Shown here one piece after another: positions 16,507-25,113 of a stretch of 35,119 nt of DNA (the stretch's first letter is position 1; every line of letters begins with the position of its first letter). Under the pieces are notes generated by a model that saw only the letters and a program-made list of their open reading frames with translations, made no database searches and had not been told where the DNA came from. The stretch covers positions 1-35,119 of the forward strand of contig CALMPJ010000071.1 in the NCBI GenBank assembly GCA_937871585.1, read 5' to 3'. Source of the stretch: an uncultured Acidobacteriota bacterium (GTDB taxonomy: Bacteria > Acidobacteriota > Blastocatellia > Pyrinomonadales > Pyrinomonadaceae). The position numbers and the translations under genes are program-made.

Positions 16507-16514
16507 TTGACGGA

Positions 16515-16811
16515 CTAAGTCAGCTTTCGCGAGACGACGATCGTTGGTGGTTCAGCGGCTAGGTCGTTGACGGTGGCGAAGAAGTTCTTGACGTAGTCGT
16601 ATTCGAAATGTTGGTCGATGGCGGCTTTGTCGGTCCAGGTCTCGTACCAGGCGAAAACGGTCGGGTCTTCGACGGATTGGTGGACGTCGTAGCTGATGCA
16701 GCCGGCCTCGGCACGCGACGGTTCGACGATGGCGAGAGCGGCGGCCTTGATCTGCTCGACGGCGTCGTCTTTTACCTTCAGTTTTGCGACAAGTGTTAGA
16801 TTATTATTCAT
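16515..16811 (-). CDS. Antibiotic biosynthesis monooxygenase (ABM) / YgiN-like small protein
   Basis: This 98-residue protein of the dimeric alpha-beta ferredoxin-like fold shows the family pattern: strand LTLVAKLKVK, helix DAVEQIKAAALAIVEPSRAE, strand GCISYDVHQS, FAWYETWTDKAAIDQHF, helix, and a final strand PTIVVSRKL. Relatives include quinol monooxygenase YgiN and heme-degrading enzymes; many are uncharacterised. No heme-ligand pattern can be assigned. It is transcribed divergently from the serine hydrolase at 16914, with about 100 bases between the two starts. Confidence 0.85.
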   Translation of the reverse strand: MNNNLTLVAKLKVKDDAVEQIKAAALAIVEPSRAEAGCISYDVHQSVEDPTVFAWYETWTDKAAIDQHFEYDYVKNFFATVNDLAAEPPTIVVSRKLT

Positions 16812-16844
16812 AAAATTAAGCCCTCAAATCGGCCAGTTTTGCCT

Positions 16845-16872
16845 TTTGAAGCGAACATTATCGCTGTATAAT
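16845..16872 (+). promoter_or_regulatory. Probable promoter of the serine hydrolase / amidohydrolase / permease run
   Basis: A perfect TATAAT at 16867-16872 is preceded by TTTGAA at 16845-16850 with a 16-base spacer. The ATG of the serine hydrolase follows 41 bases after the -10 box, giving a short normal leader. Confidence 0.42.
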
Positions 16873-16913
16873 CGCAATATCTCAACTGAAGACAACGTTT
16901 ACGGAACAATATT

Positions 16914-18422
16914 ATGAACAAGATCAGTTTCATCCTGGTCGCCGTTTTTGCCTTTGCGGTTTCGACGCTCGGGCAGAGTAAGGTCGAGGCGTTCGACGCA
17001 TATGTCGAGGCTTCGCGAGCGGACTGGAACGTGCCGGGACTGTCGATCGCGGTAGTCCAGGACGGTAAGGTCGTGCTGTCAAAAGGCTACGGCGTTCGCG
17101 AGCTTGGTAAAGGCGATAAGGTCGATGCGCAGACGCTGTTCGGCTGTATGTCCACGACAAAAGCGATGACCGCGGTTGCTCTAGGAATGCTCGTCGACGA
17201 GGGAAAGGTCGCGTGGGACGACAAGGTGACTAAGCATCTTCCAGGCTTTCGGGTCGATGACCGATATGTTACCGGCGACATTCGCGTCCGAGACCTTTTG
17301 ACGCATAACACCGGTATTGGGAATACCGACTTTCTATGGGCATTGACACCAGAGCTGTCGCCGAACGACATCGTCAAGCGGATGCAGTACGCCAAGAATG
17401 AGTATCCGCTTCGCGGCGGTTTTGTTTATCAAAACATCATGTACCTCGTCGCCGGACAGGTGATCGAAAAAGCTAGCGGCATGCCGTGGGAAGATTTCAT
17501 GGCCAAGCGGGTTTTCGCTCCGTTGGGAATGACGAATACGTATGCCAACCCGACCTTGTCGTTGGGATATGCGAATCGCTCGGCACCGCATTATGAGATC
17601 AAGGGCAAAATTCAGCCGATACCAGAACTGATCGCCGATCCTGTCGGCCCGGCCGGTTCGGTATGGTCGACGTCGGACGACATCGCAAAATGGATCAATT
17701 TTATGCTCGGCAATACGACGGTCGGTGGTAAGGAACTACTGAAAATGGCGACGTATAAGGAGATGCTGCGGCCACAGGTGGTCATTCCGCCCGGAGAATT
17801 TTATCCGACCGAAAAGCTCACAAAACCTCACTGGACGACCTACAGCCTGGGCTGGTTTCAACACGATTATCGCGGTGAAATGGTAAGTTTTCACACCGGC
17901 AGCCTCGACGGGCGAACCGCGATCATTGGGCTGATACCGGACAAGAAACTCGGTATATACATTTTCGGAAATCTAGACCACGCCGAGGTTCGGCACGCAT
18001 TGATGTACAGGGCGTTCGATGTCTTTGGCTTTGGCGACAACAGCCGCGACTGGAGCACCGAAGCCAAGGCAATGTACGACGGCCTGGCGGCTGACGGTAA
18101 AAAGCGGGTTAATGAACTCAAGGCTAAGCGCAAATTGAACACCAATCCGAGCCTGCCGCTCGCATCTTACATCGGCAAATACGCCGATCCATTCTACGGT
18201 GAAATGGAAGTGGTTCTTGCGGGCAATGTTCTGAAGATGAACGTGAGCCGAGACCTGTCGGCGACCCTTGATCATTGGCATTTCGACACGTTCATGGGCA
18301 CTTGGAATAAGCCCTGGTGGGACGAAGAGGCCATTGTATTTCGGCTCAATGCCGTCACAGGCGAGGTGGAATCGCTCGACGTTGGCGGTATGGTATTCAA
18401 GAAAATGCCTGCGGCAAAGTAG
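16914..18422 (+). CDS. Secreted serine hydrolase (beta-lactamase fold) with C-terminal DUF3471-like domain
   Basis: The 502-residue protein has a signal peptide (about 1-21, ending LGQS). It has S80-T-T-K83 (SxxK), Y172-Q-N174 (YxN) and a FHTGSLDGR loop near residue 325 at the third motif position. The last 100 residues (ASYIGKYADPFYGEMEV onward) match the beta-barrel extension seen after many class C-like hydrolases. Possible roles are D-aminopeptidase, D,D-peptidase or esterase. It is 19 bases upstream of the D-aminoacylase-like gene, so co-transcription and use of D-amino-acid-containing peptides are plausible but inferred. It is a paralogue of the gene at 9555, with divergent sequence. 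Confidence 0.88.
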   Translation: MNKISFILVAVFAFAVSTLGQSKVEAFDAYVEASRADWNVPGLSIAVVQDGKVVLSKGYGVRELGKGDKVDAQTLFGCMSTTKAMTAVALGMLVDEGKVAWDDKVTKHLPGFRVDDRYVTGDIRVRDLLTHNTGIGNTDFLWALTPELSPNDIVKRMQYAKNEYPLRGGFVYQNIMYLVAGQVIEKASGMPWEDFMAKRVFAPLGMTNTYANPTLSLGYANRSAPHYEIKGKIQPIPELIADPVGPAGSVWSTSDDIAKWINFMLGNTTVGGKELLKMATYKEMLRPQVVIPPGEFYPTEKLTKPHWTTYSLGWFQHDYRGEMVSFHTGSLDGRTAIIGLIPDKKLGIYIFGNLDHAEVRHALMYRAFDVFGFGDNSRDWSTEAKAMYDGLAADGKKRVNELKAKRKLNTNPSLPLASYIGKYADPFYGEMEVVLAGNVLKMNVSRDLSATLDHWHFDTFMGTWNKPWWDEEAIVFRLNAVTGEVESLDVGGMVFKKMPAAK

Positions 18423-18441
18423 TTCAATCTAAAATATCACT

Positions 18442-20115
18442 ATGAAGATCATTCTCAGCTTAGTGCTTCTTTTACTCCTGTCCATATGTTCGTTTGCTCA
18501 AGCGAAATTTGATGTCATCATTCGCGGCGGCCTGGTGTACGACGGTTCGGGCAGCAAGCCTATAAAGGCTGACGTTGGTATCGTTGGTGACAAGGTCGCT
18601 AAGATCGGCGATCTTTCGAAAGCGAAGGCGACGACCATCGTTGATGCCACTGGGCTGGCAGTTTCGCCAGGATTTATCAACATGCTGTCGTGGTCAACTG
18701 AGTCCTTTTTGGTCGACCCGCGTTCGCTTGGCGAGTTGAAGCAAGGCGTGACCACGCAGATCATGGGCGAAGGTTGGTCGATGGGGCCGCTCAACGGCGT
18801 GATGAAAAAGCAGATAGTGGCTGACCAAGGTGACCTGAAATGGGACCTTGCGTGGACTACGCTTGCCGAGTACTTGCAGCATTTAGAGAAAAAAGGAGTG
18901 TCGCAAAATGTCGCTTCGTTTGTCGGAGCGACGACGATCAGGATGCACGTTCTAGGCGAGGGCGATGTTCAGCCAACCGCTGCACAGATGCAGCAGATGC
19001 GGGATCTTGTTGAGAAAGAGATGCGTGCTGGAGCGCTTGGGATCGGGACTTCGCTGATCTATGCACCGGCATTTTATGCAAAGACCGAAGAGATCATTGA
19101 ACTGTGCAAAGTCGCCTCAAAATATAAGGGCAAATACATATCGCACATGCGAAGCGAAGGCAACCGTCTCGAAGAAGCCGTCGATGAACTGATCCGCATT
19201 TCTCGCGAAGCCAATATCCCCGCTGAGATCTATCACCTGAAAGCCGCGGGCAAAGACAATTGGCACAAAATGGATAAGGTCATCGCAAAGGTCGAGGCCG
19301 CTCGGAAACAGGGCCTCAAGATCACCGCCGATATGTACAACTATCCTGCAGGAGCAACGGGACTCGAAGCATCGCTGCCACCGTGGGTGCTTGATGGTGG
19401 CTACGCAGAACTATTCAAGCGTATCCAAGATCCTGAAACACGAAAAAAGATTCTCGATGAAATGCGGACGCCGACCGACAAATGGGAGAATCTTCGCCTC
19501 GCAGCCGGTTCGCCTGAAAGATTGATATTGGTTGGTTTCAAGAGCGACAAACTCAAGCCGCTGACCGGCAAAACGCTCGGCGAGGTTTCGCGAATGCGAG
19601 GCACCGATCCGGAGAATACGATCCTCGATCTCGTTCTGGAAGATCAATCACGCGTTGGTACCGTCTATTTCTTGATGGACGAGGAGAATATCAAGAAACA
19701 GATCAAGATACCGTGGGTTTCCTTTGGTTCCGATGCCGAATCGATCGCGCCTGAGGGCAATTTTCTAAAATCGAATCCGCACCCGCGTGCGTATGGCAAC
19801 TTCGCTCGGCTTCTCGGAAAGTACGTTCGTGACGAGAAAGTGATCTCGCTGGAGGAAGCCGTTCGACGGCTGACGAGCCTCCCTGCCGGAAATCTCGGGC
19901 TCGACCGTCGCGGTGCGCTCAAGAAAGGCTATTTCGCCGATGTCGTGATATTCGATCCGGCAATGATCGCAGACAAAGCGACATTTGAAAAACCGCACCA
20001 ATTCGCCGTCGGCGTTCGGGATGTGTTTGTTAACGGTGTTCAGATGTTAAAAGACGGCAATCACACAGGCAAATTCTCAGGCCGGGCGATCTACGGCCCA
20101 GGCAAAGTGAATTAG
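18442..20115 (+). CDS. Secreted amidohydrolase, D-aminoacylase-like, lacking the HxH metal motif
   Basis: The 557-residue protein has a signal peptide (about 1-21, ending FAQA). It follows the N-acyl-D-amino-acid deacylase pattern: DVIIRGGLVYDGSG start, PGFIN, QGVTTQIMGEG, H235 in ISHMRSEG, H265 in IYHLKAAG, catalytic D431 in FGSDAES, and the C-terminal KGYFADVVIFDP strand. The HxH expected after PGFI is replaced by L82-S-W84, and the NCG cysteine region reads GEG with E110. H235, H265 and D431 are retained, so a single-metal enzyme using E110 is conceivable, but activity is unproven. The permease gene starts 1 base after its stop, which implies coupled expression. I recall close relatives with the same MLSW replacement, so this is probably a real subfamily. 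Confidence 0.8.
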   Translation: MKIILSLVLLLLLSICSFAQAKFDVIIRGGLVYDGSGSKPIKADVGIVGDKVAKIGDLSKAKATTIVDATGLAVSPGFINMLSWSTESFLVDPRSLGELKQGVTTQIMGEGWSMGPLNGVMKKQIVADQGDLKWDLAWTTLAEYLQHLEKKGVSQNVASFVGATTIRMHVLGEGDVQPTAAQMQQMRDLVEKEMRAGALGIGTSLIYAPAFYAKTEEIIELCKVASKYKGKYISHMRSEGNRLEEAVDELIRISREANIPAEIYHLKAAGKDNWHKMDKVIAKVEAARKQGLKITADMYNYPAGATGLEASLPPWVLDGGYAELFKRIQDPETRKKILDEMRTPTDKWENLRLAAGSPERLILVGFKSDKLKPLTGKTLGEVSRMRGTDPENTILDLVLEDQSRVGTVYFLMDEENIKKQIKIPWVSFGSDAESIAPEGNFLKSNPHPRAYGNFARLLGKYVRDEKVISLEEAVRRLTSLPAGNLGLDRRGALKKGYFADVVIFDPAMIADKATFEKPHQFAVGVRDVFVNGVQMLKDGNHTGKFSGRAIYGPGKVN

Positions 20116-20116
20116 T

Positions 20117-21589
20117 ATGATCGATACCATTCAACACGAAGACGGCCGCGTCGAGCTTAATGCCGACGCGGAAGAGAGCATTCGCTCGTCGCCGCTTTAT
20201 AACGAAGATCTAGCTCCGGTTCCTGTGAGCGAGCGGAATTGGACGACGTATAATTACGCCGCTTTGTGGATATCGATGGCGCATTGCATACCGACGTATA
20301 TGCTCGCGTCGGGGCTGATCTCGGCCGGAATGAATTGGTGGCAGGCTCTATTTACGATCCTGCTCGGCAACGTGATCGTTCTTGTGCCGATATTGCTTAA
20401 TTCACACGCCGGAACGAAATATGGCATTCCGTTTCCCGTATTTGCGAGAGCGAGCTACGGAACCATGGGCTCGAACTTTCCTGCGATACTTCGTGCGATA
20501 GTCGGCTGCGGATGGTTTGGTATCAACGCGTGGATCGGCGGACAGGCTTTACAAACGCTGTTCGGAGCGATAATTCCAGATTGGGCGCCGCTGCTCGGTG
20601 ACAAGATCGGCGGGCATTATCCGACCGAATGGCTCGCGTTCCTGATATTTTGGGCGATGAATATCGCGATCGTTTATCGAGGAATGAATCTGCTTCGCCA
20701 CGTCGAGAATTGGGCCGCACCGTTCGTGCTGATAATGACGGCGGCGTTATTGGGCTGGATCGTCTGGGCCGCGGGCGGCGTCGGAACTTTGTTAGAAGAT
20801 CACGGGAAGTTTAATACGTTTGGCGAGTTTTTCCCTGTATTTATGCCGAGTCTGACGGCGATGATCGGATTTTGGGCGACGCTGAGTTTGAACATGCCTG
20901 ACTTTACGCGGTTCGGGAAAAGTCAGCGTGAACAAACGGTCGGTCAGGTCGTTGCTTTGCCGACGACGATGGTTATCTTTGCTGCAATGGGCGTAATAAT
21001 TACATCAGCTGCACTCGTCGTTTTCCCAAACATGGACCCGAAAGAGGCTTGGGATCCGGTGAAGCTCGTCGGGCAATTCTCACAGCCTTTGGTCGTTGCG
21101 GTTTCGATGTTCACGGTCGTTGTCGCGACTTTGTCCGTGAATATTGCGGCTAATGTCGTGTCACCGGCAAATGATTTTGCGAATGCATTCCCAAAGTACA
21201 TTTCGTTCCGCACCGGCGGTTTGATGACAGGAATTATCGGCATTCTGATGATGCCGTGGAAACTGCTCGCCGATCCGAGCGGTTATATTTTCGGCTGGCT
21301 CGTCGGTTACAGCGGCGGGCTTGGCTCGATCGCGGGCGTGCTGATAGCGGACTATTGGTTTGTGCGGCGGAAGAACCTGAATCTCGGTGACCTTTATCGC
21401 AGCGACGGCGAATATCGCGGTTGGAATTTGCGGGCTGTAGTTGCGACACTTTTGGGTTGCTTTTTTGCGTGGATAGGGTTGATAATTCCAAGTCTCAGTG
21501 TGCTTTACGATTACGGTTGGTTTATTGGTTTTGGCGTCGCGTTTGCGGTGCATTGGCTGCTGAGCAGAACTGTTTCTAATGAAGAATAA
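20117..21589 (+). CDS. NCS1-family nucleobase:cation symporter (uracil/cytosine/allantoin/hydantoin type)
   Basis: The 490-residue inner-membrane protein has about 12 hydrophobic helices. The NCS1 signature is clear: FPVFARASYGTMGSN, then CGWFGINAWIGGQAL, and later NIAANVVSPANDFANAFPKYIS. Members import uracil, thymine, cytosine, allantoin or hydantoins with Na+ or H+. With the reductive pyrimidine genes around it, uracil or thymine is the most likely cargo. It begins 1 base after the amidohydrolase stop, and its last 11 bases overlap the start of the cytochrome gene, placing it in one transcript with both. Confidence 0.93.
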   Translation: MIDTIQHEDGRVELNADAEESIRSSPLYNEDLAPVPVSERNWTTYNYAALWISMAHCIPTYMLASGLISAGMNWWQALFTILLGNVIVLVPILLNSHAGTKYGIPFPVFARASYGTMGSNFPAILRAIVGCGWFGINAWIGGQALQTLFGAIIPDWAPLLGDKIGGHYPTEWLAFLIFWAMNIAIVYRGMNLLRHVENWAAPFVLIMTAALLGWIVWAAGGVGTLLEDHGKFNTFGEFFPVFMPSLTAMIGFWATLSLNMPDFTRFGKSQREQTVGQVVALPTTMVIFAAMGVIITSAALVVFPNMDPKEAWDPVKLVGQFSQPLVVAVSMFTVVVATLSVNIAANVVSPANDFANAFPKYISFRTGGLMTGIIGILMMPWKLLADPSGYIFGWLVGYSGGLGSIAGVLIADYWFVRRKNLNLGDLYRSDGEYRGWNLRAVVATLLGCFFAWIGLIIPSLSVLYDYGWFIGFGVAFAVHWLLSRTVSNEE

Positions 21590-22631
21590 GATCAAGATAT
21601 TGGCGGTTGCGGTTATTTGCGGTGTGGCTTTGTTGAGTTTCGCCGGTTCGCGGCAGCTTGCGCAGACGGCGAATCCGCCAGTTGAGACTGCGGGGCAGAA
21701 ATTTAAAAACATCAAAGTTCTAAACGACATGCCCGCCGATCAGATGGGCAAGGTGATGAACATGATGTCGGCGTCGCTCGGCGTTGACTGCAAAATGTGC
21801 CACGCGTCGAACGATAAGGATTTTGAAAAAGACGGAAACGAACACAAAGACATCGCCCGCGAGATGATCAAGATGACGTTTCAGATCAATAAGAACTTTT
21901 TCGAAGGCAAGACCGAAGTTTCGTGTAACACCTGTCACAACGGCAAAGAGCGTCCTGTTTCGACACCAAATCTCAATCCAACCGAACACGCAACGCGTCC
22001 GAAACAACCTGACGTAAAGCCGACGATCGATCAGATATTGGCGAAATATGAATCGGCTCTTGGCGGTAAAGAGAAACTCGCGATGATCAAGAATCGAACG
22101 GTAAACGCTCTGCGACTCGAGCCCGACGGCAAGACGATCGAGCCGGAAACGGTCACGCAATCCGGGAAGAATTTCCGCGTCGAGACCAAGTACGGTAACT
22201 ACGTTGCCGCTGGAATATTTGCCGGAAAGGGCGTCAAAAAAACCGCCGGTGGCTCTGCGATCGAATTGAAACCTGACGAAGCGGAGCAGATCAAACGCGA
22301 AGCTCAGCTTTTCGCAAACGCCGATCTCAAAGCCGTCTACGCGAAACTCGACTATCGCTTCATGGACAAACTCGACGGCCGCGAAGTTTATTTGGTGCTG
22401 GGAACGCTTGCCGACAATTCGCGTGAACGGCTGTTCTTTGACGTTGCGACAGGCTTGCTCGTTCGCAGGATAGCAACGACCCCGACCGTTCTCGGTGCGT
22501 TTCAATATCAAGTAGATTATTCAGATCACAAAGATTTTGGCGGCGTAAAGTTGCCGGTCTCCACGCGATTCGCGGTGCCAGCGATCAGTTGGACGAGGAA
22601 GATATTGGATGTTAAGACGAATGTTCCCTAG
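21579..22631 (+). CDS. Periplasmic di-heme cytochrome c, reaction-centre cytochrome c subunit-like
   Basis: The 350-residue protein has an N-terminal signal or anchor helix (about 5-25). Two heme-attachment motifs are present, C71-K-M-C-H75 and C116-N-T-C-H120. The leading segment VLNDMPADQMGKVMNMMSASLGV is characteristic of the acidobacterial proteins annotated as photosynthetic reaction-centre cytochrome c subunit, although only two of the four hemes of that family are present and no reaction centre is implied. Residues 140-350 form a beta-rich domain (YESALGGKEKLAMIKNRTV start) resembling lipoprotein-carrier-like domains. The start lies inside the permease gene (11-base overlap). Its electron partner is unknown. 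Confidence 0.85.
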   Translation: MKNKIKILAVAVICGVALLSFAGSRQLAQTANPPVETAGQKFKNIKVLNDMPADQMGKVMNMMSASLGVDCKMCHASNDKDFEKDGNEHKDIAREMIKMTFQINKNFFEGKTEVSCNTCHNGKERPVSTPNLNPTEHATRPKQPDVKPTIDQILAKYESALGGKEKLAMIKNRTVNALRLEPDGKTIEPETVTQSGKNFRVETKYGNYVAAGIFAGKGVKKTAGGSAIELKPDEAEQIKREAQLFANADLKAVYAKLDYRFMDKLDGREVYLVLGTLADNSRERLFFDVATGLLVRRIATTPTVLGAFQYQVDYSDHKDFGGVKLPVSTRFAVPAISWTRKILDVKTNVP

Positions 22632-22645
22632 GGAATAGATACTGA

Positions 22646-22915
22646 ATGAGCGCTGAGGGCTGGACACCAGGAAAGTTAGTTTTGATGGCTATCGTCGGAG
22701 TACTTTCCGTCACAGGCGTTAGTTTGTGGATCATTGGAATGTATCGTATGAAGTATGGCAACGGCGAAAGTGTCGCATACTTTTTGGTCACTGGGGCAGC
22801 TCTTCATCTTTTGGGCTTAGGAGTAATACCAAAGCTCGCACAACGATATTATTTAAAAAAGGACGAAAATTGGTATGTCACGAATAGTAAAAGCCGGCCT
22901 GATACAGGCTCATAA
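22646..22915 (+). CDS. Small two-helix membrane protein of unknown function
   Basis: The 89-residue protein has two hydrophobic helices (about 11-32, LVLMAIVGVLSVTGVSLWII, and 44-62, AYFLVTGAALHLLGLGVIP) joined by a short basic loop (YRMKYGNG), then a charged tail. I do not recognise a family. It lies 14 bases after the cytochrome gene, and its last 41 bases overlap the beta-ureidopropionase gene in another frame, so it appears to be part of the same transcript. It could be an anchor or partner of the cytochrome, but nothing in the sequence proves this. Confidence 0.6.
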   Translation: MSAEGWTPGKLVLMAIVGVLSVTGVSLWIIGMYRMKYGNGESVAYFLVTGAALHLLGLGVIPKLAQRYYLKKDENWYVTNSKSRPDTGS

Positions 22916-23744
22916 TGTTGCACCGACCGATGCGCCGATCCCGGAGATACGGCAGGCGAATATCGATCATCAGATGAAGTTTGTCGAGGAAGCTGCGAGG
23001 CAGGGCGTGCAGGCTTTGTGTTTCCAAGAGATATTTACGACGCCGTATTTCTGTGCCGAGCAGACTACGCGTTGGTACGAGGCTGTCGAGCGTATTCCCG
23101 ACGGCCCGACCGTTAAGCTGATGCAGGATGTCGCAAAACAATACGGCATGGTTCTCGTCGTGCCGATCTATGAGGAAGAGCAAACGGGCGTTTATTACAA
23201 TTCGGCGGCAGTGATCGACGCTGACGGTAAGTATCTCGGCAAATATCGCAAGACGCACATTCCGCATGTCGCTCCTGGTTTTTGGGAGAAATTCTACTTC
23301 CGTCCGGGCAATCTCGGCTATCCGTGTTTTGACACCGCGTTTGCCCGCATCGGCGTCTATATCTGCTACGACAGGCATTTTCCCGAAGGAGCAAGATGCT
23401 TGGGCCTCAACGGTGCCGAGATCATTTTTAATCCGTCGGCAACCGTCGCCGGTTTGAGCGAGTATCTATGGAAGCTGGAGCAGCCTGCGCACGCGGTTGC
23501 GAACGGCTACTTTGTCGGTGCGATCAATCGCGTAGGGACTGAGGCGCCGTGGAACATTGGTGAATTTTACGGACAATCATATTTCTGTGATCCGAGAGGC
23601 CAGATGCTCTCCGTTGGAACCCGCGATCAAGACGAGCTTGTCGTCGCCGATCTCGACATGGACAAGATCAAGGAAGTTCGCAACACGTGGCAATTTTTCC
23701 GCGACCGCAGACCTGATGCGTACGGGGCAATTGTCGCGGATTAG
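22875..23744 (+). CDS. Beta-ureidopropionase (N-carbamoyl-beta-alanine amidohydrolase), nitrilase superfamily
   Basis: The 289-residue cytoplasmic protein carries the nitrilase triad: E52 in CFQEIFTTPYFC, K126 in KYRKTHIPH and C164 in YICYDRHFPEGAR. The TTPYFC and WEKFYFRPGN signatures fit the beta-ureidopropionase and N-carbamoylputrescine branch. Its place directly before preT/preA (3 bases to preT) fixes the role as the third step, hydrolysing N-carbamoyl-beta-alanine or N-carbamoyl-beta-aminoisobutyrate to the beta-amino acid, CO2 and ammonia. An AAGGA site at 22859-22863 lies inside the upstream small membrane gene. Confidence 0.93.
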   Translation: MSRIVKAGLIQAHNVAPTDAPIPEIRQANIDHQMKFVEEAARQGVQALCFQEIFTTPYFCAEQTTRWYEAVERIPDGPTVKLMQDVAKQYGMVLVVPIYEEEQTGVYYNSAAVIDADGKYLGKYRKTHIPHVAPGFWEKFYFRPGNLGYPCFDTAFARIGVYICYDRHFPEGARCLGLNGAEIIFNPSATVAGLSEYLWKLEQPAHAVANGYFVGAINRVGTEAPWNIGEFYGQSYFCDPRGQMLSVGTRDQDELVVADLDMDKIKEVRNTWQFFRDRRPDAYGAIVAD

Positions 23745-23747
23745 ACT

Positions 23748-25109
23748 ATGGCAAACGAATATTGTACACCGCTCGACATAACACAGATCGAGCGAAATTT
23801 TGCCGAGATCAATCCGGCGATGTCGGTTCCTGAGGCTTTGCAGGAGGCGAGTCGTTGTTTGTATTGCTACGACGCGCCGTGTATGCATTCATGCCCGACG
23901 CATATAGATGTGCCGGGATTTATCAAGAGGATCGCGAGCGGAAACGTTACCGGTGCGGCAAAGCTGATATTTGATGCCAATCCGATCGGAGCTTCGTGCG
24001 CTCGTGTTTGTCCGGTCGAGGTTCTTTGCGAAGGTGCGTGTGTCGAGAAAACGCTCGTCAAGAAACCGATCGAGATCGGTCGTTTGCAGCGTTTTGCGAC
24101 AGATCATGCTTTGTCTGGCGGTAAGCAGATATTTGAGAAAGGCGAATCGAACGGTAAGTCGGTTGCAATTATCGGAAGCGGTCCAGCCGGACTTTCATGT
24201 GCGTCGTATCTCGCTAGACTTGGCTACGATGTGACCGTTTACGAGAAACGTGCGAAGGCAGGCGGGCTTGATACTTACGGAATGGCGGAGTATAAGATGC
24301 CGCAGACGGTGTCGCTGTCGGAGGTTGAGCAGGTTGAAAAACTTGGCGTAAAGTTCGTGTTAAATTCGGAGATAGGTGAAGAGCAGGCTGGCAGACTGCG
24401 GTCCGGCCACGATGCGATCTTTCTTGCGACTGGTCTTGGCGCAACGAATCGGCTGGGCATTCCGGGCGAGGAACTCGACGGTGTTGTTGATGCATTGGCG
24501 TTTATCGAGCAGGTCAAAACTCGCGATTGGAAGTCGGTGCCTCTCGGTCAAAATGTCATTGTGTTAGGTGCAGGAAACACTGCGATCGATGCCGTTACTC
24601 AGGCCAAGCGCCTTGGTGCCGAGAAGGTCACGCTGGTTTATCGCCGCACCGAGAAAGACGCGCCGGCGTACGAGTACGAGATGGAACTGGCGCGCAAAGA
24701 CGGAATCGAATTCCGTTGGCGGACGACGCCGGTTGAGATACTGGGCGACGGACGAGTTGCCGGTTTGCGAATTTCCGATTCGGACGGTACGGTCAGCGAT
24801 ATCGCTTGCGACCAAGTGATCAAGGCCATTGGTCAGACGAAGATGTCGAGGTTCTACAACGACGTCATAGGCATCGAAACCGACGAAAAAGGCCGCGTGA
24901 AGGTAAACGAGAAAATGCAGACTTCCGATGCGAAGGTCTTCGCGGGCGGCGATTGTGTTAACGGCGGTGCAGAAGCTGTCGATGCCTCGCAAATGGGCAA
25001 GCACGCCGCGATGGGCATTCACGAGATGCTGACGGGCGAGAAAGTAGAGTTCGCCGGTGCGATCCTTCGCGAACCGCCAAAGGCACCGGTCGATCCGAAT
25101 CCACACTAG
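23748..25109 (+). CDS. preT: NAD-dependent dihydropyrimidine dehydrogenase subunit PreT
   Basis: The 453-residue flavoprotein is homologous to the N-terminal half of mammalian dihydropyrimidine dehydrogenase and to the glutamate synthase small subunit. N-terminal cysteines form two 4Fe-4S sites: C37, C40, C45, C49 and C84, C88, C94, C98. The FAD Rossmann motif IIGSGPAG starts at about 141 and the NAD motif VLGAGNTAIDA near 270. It passes electrons from NADH to PreA, which reduces uracil and thymine. The Q-to-other change that is sometimes seen at the sixth cluster ligand cannot be judged here. It is followed by preA after 4 bases. Confidence 0.93.
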   Translation: MANEYCTPLDITQIERNFAEINPAMSVPEALQEASRCLYCYDAPCMHSCPTHIDVPGFIKRIASGNVTGAAKLIFDANPIGASCARVCPVEVLCEGACVEKTLVKKPIEIGRLQRFATDHALSGGKQIFEKGESNGKSVAIIGSGPAGLSCASYLARLGYDVTVYEKRAKAGGLDTYGMAEYKMPQTVSLSEVEQVEKLGVKFVLNSEIGEEQAGRLRSGHDAIFLATGLGATNRLGIPGEELDGVVDALAFIEQVKTRDWKSVPLGQNVIVLGAGNTAIDAVTQAKRLGAEKVTLVYRRTEKDAPAYEYEMELARKDGIEFRWRTTPVEILGDGRVAGLRISDSDGTVSDIACDQVIKAIGQTKMSRFYNDVIGIETDEKGRVKVNEKMQTSDAKVFAGGDCVNGGAEAVDASQMGKHAAMGIHEMLTGEKVEFAGAILREPPKAPVDPNPH

Positions 25110-25113
25110 TAAT

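Noticed and set aside
9555..18422. Reading the two beta-lactamase-fold genes as antibiotic-resistance genes
   Set aside because: The third motif is HHGG or FHTG rather than the KTG of true beta-lactamases, and both carry C-terminal extensions typical of esterase/peptidase relatives.
21720..22511. Minus-strand open frame of 263 codons
   Set aside because: It is antisense to the di-heme cytochrome, whose CxxCH motifs are clear. No ribosome site or domain is visible.
25057..25113. Upstream extension of preA to 25057
   Set aside because: It would overlap preT by 53 bases. The conserved PreA N-terminus begins at ATG 25114.
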